59,776 nt of DNA from Saprospiraceae bacterium (lineage in GTDB: Bacteria; Bacteroidota; Bacteroidia; Chitinophagales; Saprospiraceae), in assembly GCA_025055285.1 (NCBI GenBank), contig JANWXM010000023.1:1-59776 (forward strand), written 5' to 3'. Position numbers and translations under genes: made by a program. Below are positions 9,544 through 17,573 of the stretch, in pieces; within the stretch, counting starts at the first letter, position 1; each line of letters begins with the position of its first letter. Below the pieces are notes generated by a model. It saw only the letters and a program-made list of their open reading frames with translations. It had not been told where the DNA came from and did not search any database.

Positions 9544-9818
9544 GAAAGGCTAATGAGTGAGGAATGAGACAGTGTTTTCAGTGCAAAAAACGCTACAGGT
9601 TCAATATTTGTTGGCAGATTTTATGAAATGAGGTGTTTTTAACAGCCTCAAAAACTAGCGCAATAGCTTCTTTAAGCGGGACCTCTGCAAGGTTTAGCGA
9701 TTGCTAAGAGGTGTTGGTCGCTTGAGGTGTTAAAGTCGTCGGATGCCTGAGCAGGCGTTCAACTACTTTACTTAATGCTCGTTCTAGTAAAAGGGATAAT
9801 TAAAAGGCACCTTAAAAT

Positions 9819-12152
9819 ATGAAACGACCTCTATGGGCTACGCCGTGGCTATGGATAATAGCGCAAGTTGCTATTTCTCAGACGCTAACAGTGAGTGGGC
9901 GCATTACTGATGCGGAGAATGGAGAAATGCTCATTGGCGTCACCGTAGAAGCTGTAGGCAAACAACAGGGAAAGGTAAGCAACGAATACGGCTTTTACTC
10001 TTTTTCATTGCCAGCAACGGGCGACTCTGTCACGCTTCGCTTTAGCTACTTGGGCTACGAAACGACCTTGCGCCGCATAAAAGCGGTGCCAGGAGCCATT
10101 ACGCTTAACGTAGCGCTGAAGCCACAAGGGTCTATGTTGGAAGAAGTAGTAATTTCTGCCAATCCGCTAGAAGACAGGGTAAAGAGCACGGAGATGTCAG
10201 TTACAACCCTTAGCGCACGCGAGGCAAAAGCAGTACCTGCCTTATTTGGCGAAGTAGATATTTTGAAAATTCTTCAGCTCAAGCCGGGCATAACCTCGGG
10301 GATTGAAGGTACTACTGGCTTTTTTGTCCGCGGCGGTGGAGTAGACCAGAATCTCATCGTCCTTGATGAAGCAGTTGTTTACAATCCGAATCACTTGTTT
10401 GGCTTTTTCAGTACGTTCAATTCCGACGCCATAAAGGATGTAAAAATTTACAAAGGTGGTTTTCCAGCCCAGTATGGCGGTCGGCTTTCTTCGGTCATAG
10501 ATGTGCGCATGCGCGAGGGCAATAACAAAGAGTACGATGTAACAGGAGGTATTGGCCTTATTGCCAGTCGATTGACTATAGAAGGCCCGATCCAGCGCGA
10601 TAAGTCTTCATTTATCCTTAGTGGCCGACGTACTTACGCTGACCTTATCACGCGCGCCATTAATCAGGCTAATTCCGACAAACCAAATTACAATCCTATC
10701 CCAGATTATTTCTTTTACGACTTGAATACAAAAGTCAATTTTACACTCTCAGAACGCGACCGCCTATTTTTAAGCGGTTATTTTGGGCGCGATGTCTTTA
10801 AATTCAACGACAAAGTCTTCAATTTCCTCTTCGACTGGGGAAATGCTACGGGCACAATTCGCTGGAATCACATTTACGGGCCTAAACTGTTTTCCAATAC
10901 TACCTTCACTTTTTCGGACTACCGCTACCGCATACGCAATATTATTCAAGGATTCTCCTTCTCGCTAGGGTCTAATGTGATAGATGCCAACGCAAAAATA
11001 GATTTCTATTACCAGCCCGATAATCGGCATGCTATTCGTTTTGGCGCACAAGCCACTTATCATGAATTTCGCGTAGCGCGGCTTAAATTCGGCAGTGATG
11101 ACGGACGTATCAATTTCGAATCGGGTCAAAATTTCAGTGGCATGGAGTACGCTCTATATTTTGCTGATGAATGGAGCGCTACTCCTCGGCTAAAGGTAAA
11201 CTATGGCGCGCGTCTGTCGGCTTGGCAAAATGGACCAGCCTTCTATGCAAACGTTGAACCGCGCATAGCCGCTAACTATGTCCTTGGAGATGGGTGGTCT
11301 GTTAAGGGTTCTTACGCACGTATGAATCAATACGTGCATCTGCTTGCCAGCAGCGGTCTATCGTTGCCTACAGATATTTGGTATCCGAGCACTCGCGGCG
11401 TACGCCCGCAAGTAAGTGACCAGATTGCCGGAGGCTTACAGTACCTCTATCGCGACCGCTGGCTGATTACGTGGGAAGCCTGGTATAAATGGCTGCGAAA
11501 TCAGGTAGACTTTATTGACGGAGCTGAACTCTTTGGAAACAATAATCTGGAAGGCGAACTAACTATCGGAAAAGGTTTTGCTTACAGCCCTCTAGAACTT
11601 GAGATTGAGAAACGCGGTGGTCGTTTAACAGGTTGGATCGGCTACACTCTAGCGTGGGTTCGCCGAGGCGAATTTGCCGACATAAATGGAGGAGCATATT
11701 TCCCTCCTCGCTTTGATACGCGTCATAATTTTACTATTGTAGCTTTATATGAATTGACGCGTCGCTGGCAACTAACAGCCTCCTGGGTGTACACGTCTGG
11801 TATTGTAGCTTGGTTGCCGTTGGGCCGCTTTACCTTCCAAGATGTTAGTGGCGCTCCCTTTCAGCCTGTAGTGCCCATTTATGGAGACCGAAATACGTTT
11901 CGTTATCCGCCCTACATGCGTTTAGATTTGGGTATTGTCTATCGCTGGAAAACGCGGCGTAGCGAACAGGATTTAACATTGAGCATCTACAACGCGACTG
12001 ACCGACGCAATCCGTTCTTCATCTTTTTAGAGCCTCAACTCCAAAGGTTGGGCGATGCTGGTCAATCCATTCAGATACCCACTGCTATTCGAGCAAAGCA
12101 GATATCGCTATTTCCTATTCTACCGTCCCTAACATGGAACTTTAAGTTTTAA
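9819..12152 (+). CDS. TonB-dependent receptor with carboxypeptidase-regulatory-like N-terminus
   Basis: 777 residues. A signal peptide covers 1-21. A CarboxypepD_reg-like beta-sandwich (VSGRITDAENGE..., about 25-105) is followed by the plug domain (about 110-225, with FFVRGGGVDQNLIVLDEAVVYNP and FPAQYGGRLSSVIDVRMR) and a 22-strand type barrel to the C-terminus (ending TWNFKF). It imports an unknown ligand across the outer membrane using TonB energy. A DUF4249 lipoprotein starts 19 bases downstream; this pairing recurs in Bacteroidota and suggests the lipoprotein is a surface partner of the receptor. It is shorter than SusC and has no SusD partner, so a glycan substrate is not implied. Confidence 0.93.
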   Translation: MKRPLWATPWLWIIAQVAISQTLTVSGRITDAENGEMLIGVTVEAVGKQQGKVSNEYGFYSFSLPATGDSVTLRFSYLGYETTLRRIKAVPGAITLNVALKPQGSMLEEVVISANPLEDRVKSTEMSVTTLSAREAKAVPALFGEVDILKILQLKPGITSGIEGTTGFFVRGGGVDQNLIVLDEAVVYNPNHLFGFFSTFNSDAIKDVKIYKGGFPAQYGGRLSSVIDVRMREGNNKEYDVTGGIGLIASRLTIEGPIQRDKSSFILSGRRTYADLITRAINQANSDKPNYNPIPDYFFYDLNTKVNFTLSERDRLFLSGYFGRDVFKFNDKVFNFLFDWGNATGTIRWNHIYGPKLFSNTTFTFSDYRYRIRNIIQGFSFSLGSNVIDANAKIDFYYQPDNRHAIRFGAQATYHEFRVARLKFGSDDGRINFESGQNFSGMEYALYFADEWSATPRLKVNYGARLSAWQNGPAFYANVEPRIAANYVLGDGWSVKGSYARMNQYVHLLASSGLSLPTDIWYPSTRGVRPQVSDQIAGGLQYLYRDRWLITWEAWYKWLRNQVDFIDGAELFGNNNLEGELTIGKGFAYSPLELEIEKRGGRLTGWIGYTLAWVRRGEFADINGGAYFPPRFDTRHNFTIVALYELTRRWQLTASWVYTSGIVAWLPLGRFTFQDVSGAPFQPVVPIYGDRNTFRYPPYMRLDLGIVYRWKTRRSEQDLTLSIYNATDRRNPFFIFLEPQLQRLGDAGQSIQIPTAIRAKQISLFPILPSLTWNFKF

Positions 12153-12171
12153 CTTACCCAATTTTGAGGCT

Positions 12172-13017
12172 ATGAAATACCTGCTCTATATTTTGGCGCT
12201 AAGTGCTCTTGTATTGTCAGAAGCTTGCAACTTGGAAAGAGAGATAGACCTGGAATTGCCTGAATACGATAGTCAACCGGTGGTAGAATGCTATCTAGAG
12301 CCTGGAAAGCCTTTTCGGCTGTTGCTAACTCGCAGCTATAGGTTCTTCGACCCTTTTGGGCTAGATTCTAATTTCCTAGAGCGTACGCTCATTCAAAATG
12401 CTTTGGTCACCATTGCCTATAACGGTCGCATAGATACGTTGAGCAATACGCCATCGGCAGAGTTTACTCCTTTGAAAATTTTTAACTATACGGGTAAAAA
12501 CCTCGTGCCCTCTACTCCAGGTATTGAATATACACTGCGCATCGTGATGCCCGATGGCAAAGAGATCCTTGGAAAGACTGTCATGCTACCCAAAGTACCT
12601 ATTGACAGTATTCGCGTAGAGTGGAATCCTCAGCGCGATACATTGGCGCGCGTACTTACTTACATTACTGATGACCGTACTCGAGAAAACTTTTACCGGC
12701 GCACGATCAATTACGCGACGCTCGATAGTCTACCTGACCAAGATTTTATTGCTACAGACCGAATCGCTCAAACAGAGGTTATTGCCTTTGGAACAGGCTA
12801 TGAACTTACTGAAGGAGACACTGTGATTAATACATTATATCACATCACTAAGGACTACTACGACTTTCTAGAAAGCGTACAACTTGCTGTATTTGGAAAC
12901 CAAAATCCATTTGCGCAACCGGCTCGTATTAAGAGCAACGTGAGCGGCTCGGCAAATCCTTTGGGCATTTTTACCTGCCTAGTTTACGACCGAGATACAA
13001 CCATTATTCGAAAATAG
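12172..13017 (+). CDS. DUF4249-type lipoprotein, partner of the TonB receptor
   Basis: 281 residues. The lipobox LVLSEAC places the lipidated Cys near residue 19. The mature N-terminus REIDLELPEYDSQPVVECYLEPGKPFRLLLTRS is the characteristic start of DUF4249 proteins, followed by a beta-sandwich. Family members lie directly after TonB-dependent receptors, as here (19 bases). Members of this class are somewhat longer on average, but the end looks natural (CLVYDRDTTIIRK). Molecular function unknown; likely an extracellular-facing accessory subunit. Confidence 0.88.
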   Translation: MKYLLYILALSALVLSEACNLEREIDLELPEYDSQPVVECYLEPGKPFRLLLTRSYRFFDPFGLDSNFLERTLIQNALVTIAYNGRIDTLSNTPSAEFTPLKIFNYTGKNLVPSTPGIEYTLRIVMPDGKEILGKTVMLPKVPIDSIRVEWNPQRDTLARVLTYITDDRTRENFYRRTINYATLDSLPDQDFIATDRIAQTEVIAFGTGYELTEGDTVINTLYHITKDYYDFLESVQLAVFGNQNPFAQPARIKSNVSGSANPLGIFTCLVYDRDTTIIRK

Positions 13018-13201
13018 AAACTGGGCGCAGCGCATCTCCCTCGTTGTCCAAACGTTTTCTCTGGTATTAAACCTGCAGAACGGGCGTGTCGAAAGTTGCT
13101 TACCTCTGCATAGAACCTAAGTGCTTGAATCTCCGTAGCAATTATGAAATGCTTTGCGAATTATTGAGCCATGACAACTTATGTTGGAAATTCGCTAGGC
13201 A

Positions 13202-13819
13202 TTGGAGATAGGAAAGGGTAGTATTTCGTCATCGAGAGCAGCACAATTGGTTAAGGTTGTCTTCACAGGACCGGAAAGCACAGGCAAGACGGCATTGGCT
13301 GAGGCCTTGTCGAATACCCTTGGGATTCCTTGGGTGCCTGAATTTGCGCGCTATTATGTAGCACACCTGGGCCGACCTTACGAACGTACTGACCTGACGC
13401 ATATTGGTCGTGGTCAACGCGCATGGGAGCAGTGGGTAGCCCAGCGCATCCCGCCTATTCTTATCTGCGACACAGACTGGACTGTGCTTCAGATATGGGA
13501 ACATTACCGCTACGGAAAATCTCCCAACGGCTTTTGGTATTGGCGTGAAGGCTATGGAATACCTTGCTTAGCAGATCTTTATTTTCTCTGTGCCCCCGAT
13601 TTCCCTTGGCAACCAGATCCTCTCCGCGAGCACCCGTACGAACGAGAAGAGCTATTCACTTGGTATGAGCAGCTTCTTCAAACGCATGCAGCATCTTATG
13701 AAATACTCAAGGGCACACTGGAAAAACGGCTAAGCCATGCTCTTCGTGGTATAGAGCGGCTCAAAGCATTTTCAAACATAATTCGAACCACAGAAGGAGA
13801 ACAGCAAATGCACCTTTGA
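13202..13819 (+). CDS. NadR/AAA_28-type nicotinamide riboside kinase-like ATPase
   Basis: 205 residues. The Walker A motif GPESTGKTALAEAL lies near residues 22-35 and a conserved WVPEFARYYV segment follows, both typical of the kinase half of NadR and related AAA_28 proteins that phosphorylate nicotinamide riboside to NMN. CDTDWTVLQIWEHYRYG and DPLREHPYERE fit the same family. The adenylyltransferase half of NadR is absent. The start is uncertain: the frame has no ATG before the P-loop, a TAG lies in frame at 13196, and the first available start is TTG at 13202; a second TTG lies near 13250. Together with nadB nearby it suggests both de novo and salvage NAD routes. Confidence 0.8.
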   Translation: MEIGKGSISSSRAAQLVKVVFTGPESTGKTALAEALSNTLGIPWVPEFARYYVAHLGRPYERTDLTHIGRGQRAWEQWVAQRIPPILICDTDWTVLQIWEHYRYGKSPNGFWYWREGYGIPCLADLYFLCAPDFPWQPDPLREHPYEREELFTWYEQLLQTHAASYEILKGTLEKRLSHALRGIERLKAFSNIIRTTEGEQQMHL

Positions 13820-13976
13820 GGTTAACAGGAAAGCGAAGATAAAACGATAATCTTCAGAAGAAAAAAAGGTCAATGCATGCTTATACTCCTCTAATTCTCT
13901 TATCCTTAGAAGTAGTTTCTGGAATTAGAAGTGTGCCTTCCTTGGCGGCATACACACACACTCTCTCTTTGCGTCG

Positions 13977-15245
13977 TCATCTCATGTTTTTAATGATTTC
14001 GCTTCCAAATTCCGAGCACTTAAGCCGGGTAGCACCCTTCATGAGGCGCTCGAAGTCGTAAGTGACGCGTTTGCTGCGAATAGAGCGCTCTAAACCCTTG
14101 ATGATAAGTTTGGCAGCTTTCGTCCAGCCCATGTATTCTAACATCATAACTCCGGAGAGAATGACCGATGAAGGATTGACCATGTCTTTACCAGCGTATT
14201 TCGGGGCGGTGCCGTGAGTAGCTTCAAAAATGGCATGGCCCGTGATGTAGTTAATATTGGCTCCTGGGGCGATGCCAATACCTCCTACTTGAGCAGCTAA
14301 CGCATCAGAAATGTAATCGCCATTTAAGTTGAGCGTAGCAATGACGTCGTATTCAGCGGGCCTTAAGAGAATTTGCTGCAAGAAGGCGTCGGCAATGACA
14401 TCCTTAATGATAAGTTTTCCAGCGGCGATTGCCTCGTTTTGAGCTTGATTGGCGGCTTCTTCTCCTGCCTCTGCCTTGATGCGGTCATACTGAGCCCAGG
14501 TGAATACGCGGTCACCATATTCCCGCTCTGCTAATGCATAGCCCCAGTCTTTAAATTTACCCTCCGTGAATTTCATGATATTGCCCTTGTGTACCAGCGT
14601 CACGGACTTTCGTTTATGCTTTAGGGCATATTCAATAGCTGCTCGCACCAAGCGCTCCGTGCCCTCAACCGACACGGGCTTGACGCCTAAAGAGGAGGTA
14701 TTCGGAAATCGTATCTTTTTGACGCCCATCTCGTTTTGCAAAAAGTCTAGCATCTTCTGGCATTCAGGTGTACCCTGCAAGTATTCGATGCCCGCATATA
14801 TATCTTCGGTGTTTTCGCGGAAAATGACCATATCCACTAATCCGGGTTGTTTCACCGGGCTAGGCACACCGCGAAACCAGCGCACGGGCCGCACACACGC
14901 ATAGAGATCGAGTTCCTGGCGCAAGGCCACGTTCAAGGAGCGAATACCCCCGCCTACAGGCGTAGTGAGTGGACCTTTTATGGCCACTTTATACTGGCTA
15001 ATAGTGTCCAGCGTTTCCTGAGGGAGCCAGTTTCCCGTCAAACGGAAAGCTTTTTCACCTGCAAGCACTTCGCGCCAAACGATTTTCTTCTTGCCGCCAA
15101 AAGCCTTTTCTACAGCTGCATCGAACACACGCACCGCTGCTGCCCAAATGTCGGGTCCTGTGCCGTCGCCTTCAATATACGGAATAATAGGGTCGTTCGG
15201 TACTTGCAGTTTGCCGCCTTCGACAGTGATGGGTGTTCCTTCCAT
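13977..15245 (-). CDS. icd: Isocitrate dehydrogenase (NADP+)
   Basis: 422 residues from ATG at 15245. It oxidatively decarboxylates isocitrate to 2-oxoglutarate in the TCA cycle. [14 protein letters not shown] near the N-terminus, the substrate loop [35 protein letters not shown] and the C-terminal [23 protein letters not shown] nucleotide-binding segment are all typical. The reading frame is open upstream to an ATG at 15353, but that would add a non-conserved hydrophobic 36-residue leader. A promoter-like element at 15287-15294 lies inside that extension, so the start at 15245 is preferred. It converges with the NadR-type gene. Confidence 0.95.
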   Translation of the reverse strand: MEGTPITVEGGKLQVPNDPIIPYIEGDGTGPDIWAAAVRVFDAAVEKAFGGKKKIVWREVLAGEKAFRLTGNWLPQETLDTISQYKVAIKGPLTTPVGGGIRSLNVALRQELDLYACVRPVRWFRGVPSPVKQPGLVDMVIFRENTEDIYAGIEYLQGTPECQKMLDFLQNEMGVKKIRFPNTSSLGVKPVSVEGTERLVRAAIEYALKHKRKSVTLVHKGNIMKFTEGKFKDWGYALAEREYGDRVFTWAQYDRIKAEAGEEAANQAQNEAIAAGKLIIKDVIADAFLQQILLRPAEYDVIATLNLNGDYISDALAAQVGGIGIAPGANINYITGHAIFEATHGTAPKYAGKDMVNPSSVILSGVMMLEYMGWTKAAKLIIKGLERSIRSKRVTYDFERLMKGATRLKCSEFGSEIIKNMR

Positions 15246-15286
15246 AGGTCTTGCTTGTATTGCTTGTATTAAATCCAAAAACGCGG

Positions 15287-15294
15287 CGAAAGTA
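15287..15294 (-). promoter_or_regulatory. Probable -7 promoter element of icd
   Basis: TACTTTCG on the minus strand, one mismatch from TAnnTTTG, 41 bases before the preferred icd start. It supports the shorter icd reading frame. Confidence 0.45.
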
Positions 15295-15438
15295 GACAAA
15301 AGGCAAAAAAGCACTGCTAATGAGGAGGATTTTTTGATCCTTTCTGGCAGCAATGACTTTTTGCGAAGGAGAGCGGTAGAATTATTGCTTTAAGACGCTT
15401 TTCCGGAAAATAGAAATAAACTCACCCGGGTCAGATAG

Positions 15439-16128
15439 CTATTTATGGTCGCTTGAGTTCAGACACACAAAACTGGGTTTGCAACCCGTAAAATACGTCC
15501 TGACTTCTACTGGCAGCAGGTCGCAGCAAACGGTTCTAGGCTTATTGCGGCCTAAGTCGTGAATGCCATCGGTGTTGCAGTAAAGCCACTTTTCATGATC
15601 CTTCACGCTTTCACCCTTTAAAAAAATAGCAGATTTTTCAAAAAAGCCGTTCAGGTCGGTATACCGAGTGCCGCGCTGATTAAGCAGATTGGCGCAGGCC
15701 TTCAGGAATGTTTCTATGCGTTGTTGATTCTCACCCTGTATTTGAGCCCTTTTAGCATTAAGTTCTTCCTTTTTTGTCGTGTTCTTGTTTTTTCTTAGTG
15801 CGTTCAAGAAGGTTGTCGTTAGGGTTGGGTTTGTATTCTCCTAGAGGCGGTGGCAAGGAAGATATTTCGCAAGTGACAAAACCTGCGGGTGTGGGATTGC
15901 CAATCGTATAAAATTTATCCCCCCTCCTCGACCACTTTTTGCGATGATCTAGCATATTTCGTTGATATGTTCCTTAGTTAACGTATAGTTTTGCTGAAAA
16001 GAGCCGCTAACGTCTTCGCCAATAGCTAAAGCGATGGGAGAGGAAGTTTTTTCCGATTGGCTATGCGACACTTGCGGAGTGTAAAGCAATAGAGACGCAA
16101 TACCTATATGGAGGATGTGCTATTTCAT
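15439..16128 (-). pseudogene. Broken secreted-protein gene (unknown family)
   Basis: A single ancestral reading frame can be pieced together across two frame changes. It starts at ATG 16128, has a TAG as third codon (16120-16122), then a signal-peptide-like stretch (LHIGIASLLLYTPQVSHSQ) and continues to a TAG at 15949-15951. The next frame (from 15955) carries LDHRKKWSRRGDKFYTIGN and runs to near 15770, where a run of six T (six A on the coding strand) coincides with a further shift into the frame ending at 15439 (EELNAKRAQIQGENQQ..., a Cys-rich C-terminus). The pieces abut with no missing middle. Either a decaying gene or homopolymer sequencing errors. No function can be assigned. Confidence 0.5.
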
Positions 16129-16209
16129 TTTAATATTTTTAAACGCGAAAGTAGCGATCTAGCGTTTTTTACATTAGGAGACTGTCTCTTTTAGCGCAGG
16201 GCGTATGCT

Positions 16210-16894
16210 TCAATATGGGTCAGGTAAATCAACAAAGTGTTCTGCATGGGCCTGGAAGGGACCTACGTAGTCCTGCCCTTCAACGCGAATAGAGACTAAG
16301 TGATCCCAATCGCCGCTTCAGTAGAGCGTAACTTTTCCATTTTTATCGGTGCAGAAGTCGCCCGTTTTAGCCCCATTAGGCAGGATACCAAATACTGAGA
16401 TACCTGCTGCAGGTTTGTAGTCATTGGTGCGAATGGTAAAACCGATCTTGTCGAAATACGGGTAAATACAATTGTCATCTTGAGCACTACGATACCTATT
16501 GCGCATGATGGAGCGTTCTAAGTATTCCGATACTTCTAAAGGCTCGTCTAGCCACCGCTTCTTTGTCTAATGCACAACAAAGCGCCTTATAAGCCTGAAA
16601 ATGCCTATGCTGGTAATCGCGTTCGCGGCACATCAGTATGAGCCGCAGGCTATACCAGCTGTAATCGCCCGTGAACAGCTCACCAATTAAAACCAACATA
16701 GGCAGAAGGACGAGCACATAACCCAAGAAGCCCAAGGGAACATCTGGTTGCTGTTTCTGGACGAGTTCATAGCGGAGAAAGACTGTCATGAATACAATTA
16801 AAAGCAGCAGAATGCCTGATATAACAGCAAGCCATCGAGCGCGCATCTTTCTTTTTTCCATGTGCTGGTCTACGATGGTCTGCGGTGCCTGCAC
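16210..16894 (-). pseudogene. Broken membrane protein gene (unknown family)
   Basis: The first frame (16894 to 16496) encodes two membrane helices (about residues 23-43 and 54-76) and a cytoplasmic segment with FQAYKALCCALDK. Near 16560-16566 the protein-like reading moves to another frame: RWLDEPLEVSEYLERSIM, then FDKIGFTIRTNDYKPAAG and GDFCTDKNGKVTLY, which looks like a small beta-sandwich (carboxypeptidase-regulatory-like). An in-frame TGA at 16318-16320 interrupts this, and the same frame continues for 35 sensible residues (SGDWDHLVSIRVEGQDY...) to a TGA at 16210. One frameshift and one nonsense codon therefore separate three pieces of what appears to be one protein. Function unknown. Confidence 0.5.
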
Positions 16895-16957
16895 TTTGCG
16901 AATAAAGATGTAATTCCAACGCTCCTAGGCTTGTACGTCACTCGACCACCCTTTACC

Positions 16958-16984
16958 AATAAAATGGGCCGTCAGGACGGCCCA
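16958..16984 (-). terminator. Rho-independent terminator
   Basis: Nine-base perfect inverted repeat TGGGCCGTC/GACGGCCCA at 16965-16984 with a tiny loop, followed on the minus strand by TTTTATT. It would end the transcript carrying the small ORFs at 17029-17412. Confidence 0.7.
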
Positions 16985-17028
16985 GCCATTGATAAGGAGA
17001 CAGAAAAAATAACTACAGTCCGTTTTAA

Positions 17029-17160
17029 CTAGCTTCCCACAACTAAGACTAATCCCGACTCCTCTATGAGTACGCGGAAAATCTCCCAACTCAAAAGGGT
17101 GTCCACAATGAGAAATATGAAGAATAGCACGTTATGTAGCACTACGGGCGAGTTAATCAT
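17029..17160 (-). CDS. Small single-helix membrane protein (43 residues)
   Basis: ATG at 17160, 43 residues, with one strongly hydrophobic segment (VVLHNVLFFIFLIVDTLL) and an acidic patch (EES) after it. It is in the same frame as the upstream small ORF and separated from it only by a TGA and three codons, so it may instead be the distal half of a broken longer gene. A good terminator follows. No family recognised; given the decayed neighbourhood the call is weak. Confidence 0.3.
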   Translation of the reverse strand: MINSPVVLHNVLFFIFLIVDTLLSWEIFRVLIEESGLVLVVGS

Positions 17161-17169
17161 GATCTTGTG

Positions 17170-17412
17170 TCACCAGACCAGAGCAGCCTCGGCCTCTTCT
17201 AAGCGTTCCTTATGCCTGTAGCCATTATTGGCAGCCTTAGCAGCCTCCTGTGCCTGCTCTAACGCATACGTACTGTTCGGTTTAGCATTATCATTCAGAA
17301 AGTCTAGTTTTCCCATACTTGTCCCGCTTTTCGGTGTGTGTAATGTATTTTGAAAAACTCGGAGCGCGGTCGTAATAGGAGATACCCTTACCGTCATTTC
17401 GGTACTGAGCAC
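17170..17412 (-). CDS. Small hypothetical protein
   Basis: Up to 80 residues; a better start may be the Met at 17316 (MGKLDFLND...), giving 48 residues. The C-terminal part is helical and rich in Ala/Glu (YALEQAQEAAKAANNGYRH, then RLEEAEAALVW). It ends in a TGA, after which the same frame reads into the 43-residue membrane ORF. It may be part of a disrupted gene. No homology recognised. Confidence 0.3.
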   Translation of the reverse strand: MLSTEMTVRVSPITTALRVFQNTLHTPKSGTSMGKLDFLNDNAKPNSTYALEQAQEAAKAANNGYRHKERLEEAEAALVW

Positions 17413-17519
17413 TTACCAAAACCTTGCCGAAATCTCGCCAAATCGACCGTTTTCTAACCGATACCTACCGAATTCTAAGGAACCGCCATTTAGCCGACAA
17501 TTTTTCCTTTGGGCAAGCA

Positions 17520-17558
17520 TATAAAAAGGCCATCCCGCCGATATGGCGAGATGGCCTT
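17520..17558 (-). terminator. Rho-independent terminator of the DUF4397 gene
   Basis: Long hairpin with arms AAGGCCATC/GATGGCCTT and inner CGCC/GGCG at 17526-17558, followed on the minus strand by TTTTTAT. It lies 15 bases after the stop of the large repeat gene. Confidence 0.85.
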
Positions 17559-17573
17559 GTAGTAGCAGGGCCC

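Noticed and set aside
15245-15353. Signal peptide on isocitrate dehydrogenase
   Set aside because: The hydrophobic leader arises only from extending the frame upstream over a promoter-like element. The enzyme is cytoplasmic.
15765-15785. Programmed frameshift at the six-A run
   Set aside because: The A run resembles a slippery site, but the frame relation needs +1 (or -2) rather than the usual -1, and the same gene also has a nonsense codon and another frame break. Decay or sequencing error is simpler.
16318-16320. TGA read as an amino acid (recoding)
   Set aside because: Many intact genes in the window end with TGA, and the affected genes also carry TAG or frameshifts. No SECIS-like hairpin was recognised.
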